A stretch of DNA of 31,573 nucleotides from a virus. The stretch covers positions 1-31,573 of IMG/VR virus record IMGVR_UViG_3300007363_000067, one strand, 5' to 3'. Below the pieces are notes generated by a model, which worked only from the letters and a program-made list of their open reading frames with translations, was not told where the DNA came from and did no database searches. Position numbers and translations under genes: made by a program. Position 1 is the stretch's first letter. Every line of letters begins with the position of its first letter. This document shows, one piece after another, positions 7,439 through 14,151 of this stretch.

Positions 7439-8746
7439 ATGCCGACACCTTCCCTCCTGATAGTTCCCGCTCGTTTCAAGTCGGGCAAGTTGTATTCCCA
7501 AATCCCAACCAGCGGAGCAGGTGACTTCACGGTGACCCGTGCGACTTCGGCAACTCGTGTAAATGCGAGTGGCTTGATTGAATCGGTGGCTTCGGGGATA
7601 CCGAGGTTGGACTACTTGGCCAGCGGTGGAACGGTTGGATGTCCTGCGCTACTTGTTGAACCAAGTGGGAGTAATTTGGCGTTTAATTCTCAAACTTGGG
7701 CAAGCGGAAATAATTGGGGATTAAGTAATGTTACGATAGCAACTGCAACCAGCGAAACAACTGCACCCGATGGGACTTCAACGGCAAATGCTTTAAGCCC
7801 GACGAGTGGAAATGTTGTTCATGTCACTGTTTCCAATTCTTCAACTCAAATCGCTTACACAAGCGGCACCATTTACACCCAGTCAGCCTTTTTCAAACAA
7901 GGCACAGGTGTAGCAGGGAGATATGTGCAGTTGACTTTTAATGCGACAGCGTTCACGCAAGCAGGGTATGCTAACTTTGACTTACAGGATGGCGTGGCAT
8001 TTACACCATCAGGCACAACCGCAGACGCTAATCGGGCATCAAGAATTGAAAACTATGGTAATGGATGGTATCGGTGTCGTTTCAGTGCTACTTGTAACGC
8101 AAGCGGGAACGCAAATGGGTTAAATGCCGTTTTTATCACCGCAAGCGGAGATGTCCGTCGTCCTTCTTTTTCGGGCACAGTCACAGATGTACTCTACGGC
8201 TGGGGCGCACAACTTGAAACAGGCTCGTTCGCAACTTCCTACATCCCCACCACCACAGCGGCAGTCACACGCAACGCAGATGTGGTAGCGGTCAGCGGAA
8301 CGGCGAGCGGGAGTATCGGGCAGACGGAGGGTACGATTTATGCGGAGGTGGACATCAAAAATTTTACAAATGGAACAAGAATTTTAGCGATAAGCGATGG
8401 AACGCAAGCCAATAGGATAGCCATATTATTTAATACAACGAACAGGATTCGTCTTTTAGCAACAGTTACAAGTGCAACTCAAGCCGATATAAATACCGCA
8501 ACAAATCAGCCTGCTGGCATTTACAAAATAGCGGTTGCGTACGCTACAAACGATTATGTTTTATATGTTAATGGAGTGCAGATTGGAACGGATACAACCG
8601 CTTTGGTTCCCGCTTGTTCGTCAATTTTTCTTGGCACGCTTGAAACTGGAAGCGGCCTATCATCTCTCAACGACCGCATCCGTGCCGCCGCCCTATACAA
8701 CACCCGCCTGACCAACGACCAACTCGCAGCCTTAACAAGTCCGTAA
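7439..8746 (+). CDS. Lectin-like tail fibre protein (ConA/LamG-like C-terminal domain)
   Basis: A 435-residue protein likely to bind the host surface. The N-terminal part (residues 1-80: FKSGKLYSQIP, DFTVTRATSATRVNASG, IPRLDYLASGG, CPALLVEPSGSNL) is a well-recurring phage fibre module. The middle is a beta-sandwich-like segment (YVQLTFNATAF, GWYRCRFSATCN). The last third (GTIYAEVDIKNF, YKIAVAYATNDYVLYVNGVQIG, LNDRIRAAALYNTRLTNDQL) is a concanavalin A/laminin G-like domain. The start at 7439 is chosen over 7397 because the earlier one overlaps the small gene. Parts between about 7670 and 8620 look richer in A+T than the flanks, which suggests exchange of the receptor-binding region. Confidence 0.8.
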   Translation: MPTPSLLIVPARFKSGKLYSQIPTSGAGDFTVTRATSATRVNASGLIESVASGIPRLDYLASGGTVGCPALLVEPSGSNLAFNSQTWASGNNWGLSNVTIATATSETTAPDGTSTANALSPTSGNVVHVTVSNSSTQIAYTSGTIYTQSAFFKQGTGVAGRYVQLTFNATAFTQAGYANFDLQDGVAFTPSGTTADANRASRIENYGNGWYRCRFSATCNASGNANGLNAVFITASGDVRRPSFSGTVTDVLYGWGAQLETGSFATSYIPTTTAAVTRNADVVAVSGTASGSIGQTEGTIYAEVDIKNFTNGTRILAISDGTQANRIAILFNTTNRIRLLATVTSATQADINTATNQPAGIYKIAVAYATNDYVLYVNGVQIGTDTTALVPACSSIFLGTLETGSGLSSLNDRIRAAALYNTRLTNDQLAALTSP

Positions 8747-9021
8747 TGGCTACATTCCGCAAATACGAGTTTGCCGTTTACGCTGACTTCCGAACCATTT
8801 ATGATGCAGAAGCCTCGCAAAATACCTGCGTAGAATTGGGTCGCATCAACCCAGACAACCCGAAGGCTTTTTGTGTGGACATCCTTTGGGAAGGCGAAGA
8901 ACCAAGCCATTGGGTGCGCCATCAGGTGTGGCCCAAGCCTTGCGGAGTGCATTCCTTCCTCGGATGGGATGCGCAATACGAGGCAGATTACCAAGAATTT
9001 GCAACACCGCAAAGCAAGTAA
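8746..9021 (+). CDS. Small hypothetical protein after the fibre gene
   Basis: A 91-residue protein (MATFRKYEFAVYADFRTIYDA at the start). Tryptophan- and proline-containing middle (ILWEGEEPSHWVRHQVWPKPCGVHSFLGWDAQYE). No signal, membrane segment or known motif. Its start shares a base with the fibre stop (TAATG), so it is probably co-translated with the fibre gene. A fibre chaperone or tail accessory is possible only from position. Confidence 0.6.
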   Translation: MATFRKYEFAVYADFRTIYDAEASQNTCVELGRINPDNPKAFCVDILWEGEEPSHWVRHQVWPKPCGVHSFLGWDAQYEADYQEFATPQSK

Positions 9022-9032
9022 CATTTCCAACT

Positions 9033-9260
9033 ATGGGACTATTTCGCAAACGCAACCCTGACAAACCCAACCTTATGCAATCAGCCATCATCGCCCTCCT
9101 TCGCCATTTACTCACATTTATTGGCGGCACACTCGTAGCCAAAGGATTACTTGACGCAACCGCTTTGCAAGAAATCATTGGTGCGTTAATCACTTTGCTT
9201 TCAGTAGGTTGGATGGCCGTAGAGAAAGTAAAGGCTAAACCCGAAGCACCGAAGGCGTGA
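9033..9260 (+). CDS. Putative holin (Pam3 gp28-like pattern)
   Basis: A 75-residue membrane protein. A short basic N-terminus (MGLFRKRNPDKP) precedes two hydrophobic segments, about residues 16-36 (AIIALLRHLLTFIGGTLVA) and 45-62 (EIIGALITLLSVGWMAV), and ends in a charged Lys/Glu/Pro tail. This is the layout of small phage holins that open the inner membrane at lysis, and the RHLLTFIGG segment matches the Pam3 gp28-like holin pattern. The start at 9033 is chosen because the N-terminal extension from 8871 would overlap the previous gene almost entirely. It is followed by a 4-base overlap with a spanin-like gene. Confidence 0.65.
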   Translation: MGLFRKRNPDKPNLMQSAIIALLRHLLTFIGGTLVAKGLLDATALQEIIGALITLLSVGWMAVEKVKAKPEAPKA

Positions 9261-9532
9261 ACTTGATTGAAACGACCATCATCGGCACGGTCAGCGCAAT
9301 CGTTGGCGGTGGAGTCGCATGGATTACGAAGGGAAAGTTCACGGCGGATAGTTTGCAAGTAAAGCAAGCCCAAGCGGTGCTGGCGATGTGGCAGTCAACC
9401 GCCGAGGCCCAGCACAAAGAGTTGACCGAATTACGCAATGAACTTGTAGTTTTGCGTCAGCGGATAGAGTCGTTGGAGAACACCATCCAGCAACTTGAAG
9501 CCGAGAACGCAAACCTCAAATCATTGCAATGA
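9257..9532 (+). CDS. Membrane-anchored coiled-coil protein, spanin-like
   Basis: A 91-residue protein with a GTG start that overlaps the holin stop. An N-terminal hydrophobic stretch (TTIIGTVSAIVGGGVAWI) is followed by a long predicted coiled coil (residues about 45-88, heptads of Leu and Val such as LRNELVVLRQRIESLENTIQ). One anchor plus a coiled coil next to a holin is the layout of an inner-membrane spanin or an Rz-like lysis protein. No partner outer lipoprotein lies inside it; the small lipoprotein at 17224 is distant. Function inferred from layout. Confidence 0.6.
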   Translation: MNLIETTIIGTVSAIVGGGVAWITKGKFTADSLQVKQAQAVLAMWQSTAEAQHKELTELRNELVVLRQRIESLENTIQQLEAENANLKSLQ

Positions 9533-10413
9533 TTCTACCACTAACCAAGCATTCCCGTAACATCCACGACTTGACCTGCCAATCGGGGCAGGAGTTTCTT
9601 CTTATCTCCGACCTGCATTGGGACAACCCGCATTGCGACAGGGGACTGCTGACCAACCACCTCAAAGAAGCACAACGCAGAAACGCAGGAGTCATCGTCA
9701 ACGGTGACTTTTTTTGTTTGATGCAAGGAAAAGGCGACCCACGCAGGAGCAAGGAGGATATCCGCCCCGAACACAACAACGCCAGGTACCTGGATAGTAT
9801 CGTGAACACGGCGGTGGAATGGTTTGCACCATACGCCAAGAACCTCCTGCTGGTTGGCTACGGGAACCACGAAACAAGCATCATCCACCACCAAGAAACC
9901 GACATCCTGCAACGCTTCGCAAGCACGCTGAACTATGCAACGGGGTCAGCAGTTGAAGTGGGAGGCTACGGCGGCACCATTGACATCCGAGTGCAACACG
10001 ACCCCAACCGTGGGATGAACTTCGTCGTTCACTATTACCACGGAGCAGGCGGGGGTGGACCAGTTACAAAGGGTGTCATCCAAGACCAACGCTTACTCGC
10101 ATCAGCCGAAGGCTACGACCTCACATGGATGGGCCATGTCCACGAACTATACTATCACCAAAACATCATCCACAAATATGACCGCCAAACCAAGACCCTC
10201 ATTCAAAAGCCTGTTCACCAACTTCGCACGGCTACTTACAAGGAGGAATGGGACGGCGGATACATGGGCTTTCATACTGAACGAGGAAGAGGCCCGAAAC
10301 CTTTGGGTGGATATTGGATGAAACTTGAAACGAGCCGCAACAAGAGCAAAGACAACAAGGGAACCGAGTTGCAACTCCACGCCACCTTCACTCCTGCGGA
10401 TAGGTTGTACTAA
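9529..10413 (+). CDS. Calcineurin-like metallophosphoesterase
   Basis: A 294-residue enzyme with all the metal-binding motifs of the calcineurin-like family in order: SDLHWDN (Asp28, His30), VNGDFF (Asp60), GYGNHET (Asn113, His114), VVHYYHG (His168) and GHVHE (His203, His205). These coordinate a two-metal centre for hydrolysis of phosphate esters. The substrate (nucleotide, RNA end or DNA) cannot be read from the sequence. It overlaps the spanin-like gene by 4 bases and is the last forward gene before the convergent lysis amidase, so it is transcribed with the lysis and fibre genes rather than with replication, which is curious. Confidence 0.85.
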   Translation: MILPLTKHSRNIHDLTCQSGQEFLLISDLHWDNPHCDRGLLTNHLKEAQRRNAGVIVNGDFFCLMQGKGDPRRSKEDIRPEHNNARYLDSIVNTAVEWFAPYAKNLLLVGYGNHETSIIHHQETDILQRFASTLNYATGSAVEVGGYGGTIDIRVQHDPNRGMNFVVHYYHGAGGGGPVTKGVIQDQRLLASAEGYDLTWMGHVHELYYHQNIIHKYDRQTKTLIQKPVHQLRTATYKEEWDGGYMGFHTERGRGPKPLGGYWMKLETSRNKSKDNKGTELQLHATFTPADRLY

Positions 10414-10416
10414 GTT

Positions 10417-10457
10417 GTACGAAGAAATCGTACGCCTAAAGTAGCGGAATCCGCTAC
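10417..10457. terminator. Two hairpins between convergent genes, bidirectional terminator candidate
   Basis: GTACGA (10417-10422) pairs with TCGTAC (10428-10433), and GTAGCGG (10441-10447) pairs with CCGCTAC (10451-10457). They fill the 54-base gap between the stop of the forward phosphoesterase and the stop of the reverse amidase. Neither is followed by a long T run, so termination efficiency is uncertain. Confidence 0.55.
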
Positions 10458-10467
10458 CTTGCGCAAA

Positions 10468-10893
10468 TTATCCCTCCTGCGTATCGTTGACGGTTAGGTA
10501 CAAGTAACCGTACTCTTTCTCGGCGTTGAACTGCGGGCAGGCTTTGGTCACACCTGGGAAGTCCCGATGGCCACAAATGCGGGCCTTCGGATATTTCTGC
10601 AACCAAGACAGTAGCACCCCTGCGATGGCTTGCCTCTGCTGAATGGTGCGGTCGTCGCTATCCTTACCGCCGATGTAAGACACATGGAGCGAGGTAGCGT
10701 TGTGTCCTGCAACCCCGTTGGTCACTTTGTCATCGGTCGCCAAGGTCATGATGTTGCCGTTGGGTTCCACAATCTTGTGGTAGCCCACGGACTTCCATCC
10801 CAACCCCTCCTTCCAATGTCTGCGGATGGATGCAATGGTGGTGTTCTTGGGTGTAGCCGTGCAATGGACGATGAGGTGGGTGATGTTTCGCAT
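10468..10893 (-). CDS. N-acetylmuramoyl-L-alanine amidase (T7 lysozyme type endolysin)
   Basis: A 141-residue Amidase_2 enzyme that cuts the lactoyl-alanine bond of peptidoglycan. Zinc ligands are visible: His10 in LIVHCTAT, His109 in ICGHRDFPG and Cys119 in TKACPQF. Tyr38 (SVGYHK) and Lys117 match T7 lysozyme Tyr46 and Lys128. The length is close to T7 lysozyme (about 150). There is no signal peptide, so export must depend on the holin. It is on the reverse strand behind a small gene at 10896, 2 bases apart, and converges on the forward lysis genes. Confidence 0.9.
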   Translation of the reverse strand: MRNITHLIVHCTATPKNTTIASIRRHWKEGLGWKSVGYHKIVEPNGNIMTLATDDKVTNGVAGHNATSLHVSYIGGKDSDDRTIQQRQAIAGVLLSWLQKYPKARICGHRDFPGVTKACPQFNAEKEYGYLYLTVNDTQEG

Positions 10894-10895
10894 GG

Positions 10896-11147
10896 TTATT
10901 CTTCGGGGTTAAGTAGGGGGTAATAGCAGACGGTGTGGTCCTGCTCGGTGGGTAACTGGGATGCAGACACTTCGTGAATCCCCGCCCATTGAGCCTTGGC
11001 CGGGTCGTAGCCCAGCAACTCGCAGGCCCGGCGATATTCGCATAGAAGGGCGTGGTTCTGCTCAAGGTCAGCGGGGGATATGGCTATCATCAGCCGCTCC
11101 AAGGCATTCGTGAGGGCTTTTGCAGGTCTTGTGGAGTGGTAGGTCAT
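10896..11147 (-). CDS. Small hypothetical protein upstream of the amidase
   Basis: An 83-residue, mainly helical protein (ALERLMIAISPADLEQNHALLCEYRRACELLGY) with no recognised motif. It is the first gene of a two-gene reverse-strand operon with the amidase. A -7 box lies 4 bases before its ATG. It might regulate or assist lysis, or be an early anti-host protein; nothing in the sequence decides. Confidence 0.6.
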   Translation of the reverse strand: MTYHSTRPAKALTNALERLMIAISPADLEQNHALLCEYRRACELLGYDPAKAQWAGIHEVSASQLPTEQDHTVCYYPLLNPEE

Positions 11148-11151
11148 GATG

Positions 11152-11159
11152 CAAATTTA
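11152..11159 (-). promoter_or_regulatory. -7 box TAAATTTG for the reverse-strand operon
   Basis: On the reverse strand the sequence reads TAAATTTG, an exact TAnnTTTG match, followed by CATC and the ATG at 11147. The predicted transcript would begin at or beside the start codon. It faces away from the forward early genes, so 11148-11307 is a divergent control region of 160 bases. That region is A-rich (for example 11221-11229) and shows no other clear element. Confidence 0.5.
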
Positions 11160-11275
11160 TACCCTTTAGGTTCTAAATATGGCGAAAATTAGGAATTTAT
11201 ACCGCATCGGGTGTAGGGCCAAAAAAAAAGTTTCATAAAAAAATGACACGAGAGGTCGCAAAAGGAAAAACCGCC

Positions 11276-11288
11276 GTATCTTTGACCT
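11276..11288 (+). promoter_or_regulatory. -7 box TATCTTTG for the early operon
   Basis: TATCTTTG (11277-11284) inside GTATCTTTGACCT, the same 13 bases as at 1581-1593. It lies 23 bases before the ATG at 11308. A run of A residues lies about 50 bases upstream (11221-11229), and no TTTG -33 box is evident. It is the only promoter candidate I see for the early cluster that runs at least to the SSB-like gene. Confidence 0.5.
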
Positions 11289-11307
11289 ACAAACCAACCA
11301 CTAAACC

Positions 11308-11544
11308 ATGAAAACCATCAAAACCCCCACCCACAACTTCATCACCTTGTTTGACAATTCTTTGTTTATCAACTTGACCAACGGCAAAATCACCGCCACC
11401 GGCTTCGGCGCACAATGGCTTCGCCTTGAGGAGTGCAGCATCAGCGACCTTGATGCTTCCGGATTGGCCGACATCAGCAGCCAAATCGTCCGTCAGCATG
11501 GTGCTTGTGTTGCAGCGAAATTCAACCAATTCTCCGGACACTAA
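11308..11544 (+). CDS. Small early protein, function unknown
   Basis: A 78-residue protein starting MKTIKTPTHNFITLFDNSLF. It has no membrane segment, no Cys/His cluster and no known motif. It is the first gene of the forward early operon, directly behind a -7 box and an A/C-rich leader (AACCACTAAACC) before the ATG. First genes of early operons in phages often act on the host, but this is only a positional remark. Confidence 0.6.
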   Translation: MKTIKTPTHNFITLFDNSLFINLTNGKITATGFGAQWLRLEECSISDLDASGLADISSQIVRQHGACVAAKFNQFSGH

Positions 11545-11554
11545 CCCCAAAACC

Positions 11555-11674
11555 ATGACCCACGAAACCAAAACCAAACTCAAAGCAGCCCTTGCGACGG
11601 GCTACATCGTGCTGACCGCCTGCCTCGGCATCGTATTCTTCGGCAGATTCATCCTTGCAATTATCACCAACTAA
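11555..11674 (+). CDS. Tiny single-span membrane protein
   Basis: A 39-residue protein: a short charged N-terminus (MTHETKTKLK) and a hydrophobic segment of about 25 residues (AALATGYIVLTACLGIVFFG and on). It follows the A/C-rich leader CCCCAAAACC, the same as at the next gene. The start at 11555 is preferred over 11426 because the longer frame lies within the previous gene. Possible inner-membrane early protein; role unknown. Confidence 0.55.
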   Translation: MTHETKTKLKAALATGYIVLTACLGIVFFGRFILAIITN

Positions 11675-11685
11675 ACCCCAAAACC

Positions 11686-12246
11686 ATGCACAAATTCAAA
11701 ACCACCAACATCAAAGGGAAGGACTATGTTGAAGTCAACCAACGCCTGCTCTATTTCCGCAACGAGCCAACCTTCGCTGGTTGGTCCATTGAATCCGACC
11801 TCGTTGACCTGCAACCTGACCGCTGCTGCATTAAGGCCATCATCCGTGATGCCGATGGCCGCATCCGTGCTACTGGTCACGCTCATGAGGACCGCACCTC
11901 CAGCATGATTAACAAGACCTCGTATGTAGAAAACTGCGAAACCTCTGCCTTTGGTCGTGCTTTGGCCGCTCTTGGTATCGGAATTGAAACAAGCATCGCA
12001 AGTGCCAACGAGGTGTCCATGGCTATCGCCAAGCAGGAGCAGTTCAACGACTTGACTGACAAACTTGGATTGGTTCCTTCGTACGATGACTTGACCGTTG
12101 CGACCCTCAAAGCCGACTTCCTGAAGTTGGTGCAGAAACTTCCCGCTGACCAGCAGGAACGGTTCCTCAAAGACATTGACCAAATGACCCCCGCCCGCTT
12201 TGAGAAGGGCATCGCATTCATCCAAAATCAACTCTCTAAAAAATAG
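11686..12246 (+). CDS. Putative single-strand annealing protein (ERF/Sak-like)
   Basis: A 186-residue protein with the block SYVENCETSAFGRALAALG, then GIETSIASANEVSMAIAKQ (residues about 78-116). I know this block from a family in phage recombination clusters, distantly like ERF/Sak annealing proteins that coat ssDNA and promote strand annealing. The N-terminus is beta-rich (DYVEVNQRLLYFRNEP, CIKAIIRDADGRI) and the C-terminal 50 residues are helical, which could be a partner-binding tail. It lies in the early operon ahead of the SSB-tail protein, primosome and VRR-NUC genes, consistent with a role in replication or recombination. The function is inferred. Confidence 0.6.
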   Translation: MHKFKTTNIKGKDYVEVNQRLLYFRNEPTFAGWSIESDLVDLQPDRCCIKAIIRDADGRIRATGHAHEDRTSSMINKTSYVENCETSAFGRALAALGIGIETSIASANEVSMAIAKQEQFNDLTDKLGLVPSYDDLTVATLKADFLKLVQKLPADQQERFLKDIDQMTPARFEKGIAFIQNQLSKK

Positions 12247-12249
12247 ACC

Positions 12250-12489
12250 ATGACCCTACTTGAAAAATGCAACGCCGATGTGTTCAAAGCCATCCTTGAA
12301 GTAAAGGAACAAAGCCCCGAAATTGGCGAGAAACTTATCGCTTTACTGCGAGAGTATCAGTTTTGGTGGCAGATGCTTGCTGGTGATATGCTTTGGTTTT
12401 CTGCCCATCTTCCTCGCGAAATTTGGGACGGCAAAGCCCACACCTTCCAATTTCTCTTTCAATCCCAACAAACCACCGAAATGCTATGA
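12250..12489 (+). CDS. Small early hypothetical protein
   Basis: A 79-residue protein (MTLLEKCNADVFKAILEVKE at the start) with a helical and aromatic middle (REYQFWWQMLAGDMLWFSAHL). It starts 4 bases after the annealing-like gene and its stop overlaps the next start (ATGA), so it belongs to the operon. I do not recognise it. Confidence 0.55.
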   Translation: MTLLEKCNADVFKAILEVKEQSPEIGEKLIALLREYQFWWQMLAGDMLWFSAHLPREIWDGKAHTFQFLFQSQQTTEML

Positions 12490-12935
12490 ACCACTTAGTC
12501 ACCATCCCCAAGTCGGACATCTCCAAGCAGGACATCGCCGACATTGCCGCTGGCCTTATCCACCGAATAGAGGAAGGCGAGGTCAACCCCATCGCCGCCC
12601 ATGTACGCTTGAAGGCAGTCGTCAAAGCCTTGGAGCAAGTCCTCAAATCCACCGAGGACATCGTGCGGGATGAGGCCGAAAAGCACGGCAAGACCTTCTC
12701 CGCCTTTGGTTCTGAAATCCAAATCAAGGAGGGTGCGCTCACTCCCGACTACACGCACGACCAGGTGTGGAGTGACTTGCAGGCATCCATGAAGGCGAGA
12801 GAAGAACTGCTAAAGATGGCATTCCGCAACGCTGGCAAGGCCACGGTGTACGACGAAGCAACTGGCGAGGTCGTTCCTGTATGTCCCGCAAAAGGGACAA
12901 AGCCATCCATTGCAGTAACTTTTAAGACCACTTAA
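12486..12935 (+). CDS. Conserved-type early phage protein, function unknown
   Basis: A 149-residue, mostly helical protein. The sequence EEGEVNPIAAHVRLKAVVKALE, with DEAEKHGKTFSAFGSEIQI after it, follows a pattern found in Bacteroidota phages near recombination genes (a helical N-terminus and a small strand region beginning at GSEIQ). The start at 12486 is chosen because it overlaps the previous stop (ATGA); the longer frame from 12393 lies inside that gene. A role linked to recombination or DNA handling is possible from its neighbours. Confidence 0.6.
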   Translation: MNHLVTIPKSDISKQDIADIAAGLIHRIEEGEVNPIAAHVRLKAVVKALEQVLKSTEDIVRDEAEKHGKTFSAFGSEIQIKEGALTPDYTHDQVWSDLQASMKAREELLKMAFRNAGKATVYDEATGEVVPVCPAKGTKPSIAVTFKTT

Positions 12936-12937
12936 CC

Positions 12938-13246
12938 ATGAAAGACGGACAAACAATCGGCCAATGGCTAAAGTGGGATTTTGATGCGAATGGGGTTTTG
13001 AAAATTCAAAACAAGGATTTTAGACTTCTCTACCAAGAACTTTCAAATGGATGGTGGGCAAAGACTGAATACGATTTGAATGGCAATGAAATCTACCATG
13101 ACGACTCAACTGGATTTTGGGTAAAGAGGGAATACAATACTCAAGATAATCAAATCTACTATGAGAATTCGTATGGTACAATCATAGACAACCGCACCCC
13201 CGAAATCATTGAACACAACGGCCGCAAGTACAAATTAATCCCCTAA
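12938..13246 (+). CDS. YD-like repeat protein, function unknown
   Basis: A 102-residue protein with about three tandem repeats of roughly 20 residues: KWDFDANGVLKIQN, KTEYDLNGNEIYHDD and KREYNTQDNQIYYEN, each with an aromatic, Asn-rich beta-hairpin look. The DNA is visibly richer in A+T than the neighbouring genes, which hints at recent acquisition. It follows the same CC-ATG type of leader as the genes around it. Small proteins with such repeats are seen in Bacteroidota and their phages; I know of no proven function. Confidence 0.65.
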   Translation: MKDGQTIGQWLKWDFDANGVLKIQNKDFRLLYQELSNGWWAKTEYDLNGNEIYHDDSTGFWVKREYNTQDNQIYYENSYGTIIDNRTPEIIEHNGRKYKLIP

Positions 13247-13248
13247 CC

Positions 13249-13491
13249 ATGCCCAAACCAAAAGGAAAAGAAATCCAACGAAGGGTCGCCACCATCTACG
13301 CCGTGTCGTACCTGTCCTCACGCCCATACAGGGCCGCAGAACTCGCCGAAGTGCTTGGACTGAACCTTCGTACCACCTACCGAATTTTAAGCGATTTACG
13401 GGCATCAAATTGGCTCATCAAAGAAAACCTTACCTATTCAATTCAACCTAACCAAACCCCAACCCAAAACCATGAAAACACCTCCAACTGA
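13249..13491 (+). CDS. Winged-helix type DNA-binding protein
   Basis: An 80-residue protein with a clear helix-turn-helix: YRAAELAEVLGLNLRTTYRI (residues about 27-46), followed by LSDLRASNWLI, the recognition helix to wing transition of IclR/MarR-like winged helices. The N-terminus is basic (MPKPKGKEIQRRV). The C-terminus is encoded by an A/C-rich repeat that also serves as leader of the next gene. It could control early transcription. Partner, operator and effector are unknown. Confidence 0.7.
   Translation: MPKPKGKEIQRRVATIYAVSYLSSRPYRAAELAEVLGLNLRTTYRILSDLRASNWLIKENLTYSIQPNQTPTQNHENTSN
13450..13471 (+). repeat. 22-bp direct repeat, copy 1 (pre-start leader)
   Basis: ACCAAACCCCAACCCAAAAC plus one base on each side is repeated exactly at 13871-13892. 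Copy 1 encodes part of the tail of the HTH protein and ends exactly at the ATG of the next gene (13472). Confidence 0.85.
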
Positions 13492-13897
13492 AAACCGAAG
13501 GAATCAAAAAGCCTTTGTCTTCGGAACTGCCCTTTGGTTCATATGCAAAGAGCCAACGCCAGCCAAGCGAATAAGCGCATTGTGTCAAGCGTTTAAAGTT
13601 TCAGCCACTCTGCACGATTACTTTGTCGCTGCTGGAGTTATTGAGAAGGTGGCCTACGGCAAATACAAGGCCGTCAATCAAATCAGCCCATCGTTTGAAA
13701 CTTGCGTTAATTGCTACGATGCACAAACCAAAAAAGTAAACGAATCAAAGGCAAAATCCAAACCAAGCCCCGAACTATTTACCGAAGAGCCTGCAAGTGT
13801 CCAAGAGTTGACCATTGAATCTCTTGCCCAGCAGGTATTCAAACTTACCGAAATCATGAATAAATTAGTAAACCAAACCCCAACCCAAAACCCATGA
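13472..13897 (+). CDS. Early hypothetical protein with possible winged-helix core
   Basis: A 141-residue protein. Residues 20-70 (ALWFICKEPTPAKRISALCQ, FKVSATLHDYFVAAGVIEKV) have the size and rhythm of a small winged helix like that of the gene before it. The C-terminal half is charged and ends in a helix (LAQQVFKLTEIMNKLVNQ). The gene overlaps its neighbour by 20 bases and ends over the second copy of the 22-bp repeat. Regulatory function is only a suggestion. Confidence 0.55.
   Translation: MKTPPTENRRNQKAFVFGTALWFICKEPTPAKRISALCQAFKVSATLHDYFVAAGVIEKVAYGKYKAVNQISPSFETCVNCYDAQTKKVNESKAKSKPSPELFTEEPASVQELTIESLAQQVFKLTEIMNKLVNQTPTQNP
13871..13892 (+). repeat. 22-bp direct repeat, copy 2 (pre-start leader)
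   Basis: Exact second copy of the repeat at 13450-13471. It lies one base before the ATG at 13894 and also encodes the C-terminal residues of the preceding gene (NQTPTQNP). Both copies are therefore at gene boundaries, in front of starts. Confidence 0.85.
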
Positions 13898-14136
13898 GCG
13901 ATTACCAACCCCAACCCAACACCTTCACCTTGTTCGCTAACGACAAAGGTGACAACCCCAAGCGTCCCGATTACAGGGGCGAAGTCATCCTCCCCGACGG
14001 GACCAAGATGCGGTTGTCCGCATGGTTCAAGGTAGGCAAAAGCGGCAAGCAGTTCCTAAGCGGCAAAGTCGAGCCGATGAACGAATCCCGTCCCGCCAAC
14101 GCTTTTGAGCCACAGGACAAAGATTTGCCGTTTTAG
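13894..14136 (+). CDS. Small protein with SSB-like C-terminal tail
   Basis: An 80-residue beta-rich protein (TFTLFANDKGDNPKRPDYRG, VILPDGTKMRLSAWFKVGKS), reminiscent of the DUF736 pattern. It ends QDKDLPF: an acidic stretch plus a terminal Pro-Phe, as in the SSB C-terminal tip that recruits replication and repair proteins. It lies between recombination-like genes and the replication initiator. An ssDNA-associated or replisome-recruiting role is a good guess, but the OB fold cannot be confirmed by eye. Confidence 0.6.
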   Translation: MSDYQPQPNTFTLFANDKGDNPKRPDYRGEVILPDGTKMRLSAWFKVGKSGKQFLSGKVEPMNESRPANAFEPQDKDLPF

Positions 14137-14138
14137 TG

Positions 14139-14146
14139 TAACTTTG
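14139..14146 (+). promoter_or_regulatory. -7 box TAACTTTG before the structured RNA
   Basis: An exact TAnnTTTG match beginning 2 bases after the TAG stop of the SSB-tail gene. No protein start follows for 125 bases; instead there are three hairpins and a terminator. No TTTG at the expected -33 distance is seen (a TTTG at 14124-14127 is too close). Confidence 0.45.
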
Positions 14147-14151
14147 CCCGA

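Noticed and set aside
11148-11307. Attachment site or lysogeny switch in the divergent region
   Set aside because: No integrase or recognisable repressor is encoded and no repeat suited to an att core is visible.
13450-13892. CRISPR array
   Set aside because: Only two repeat copies 420 bp apart, both at gene starts, with coding sequence between; no spacer structure.
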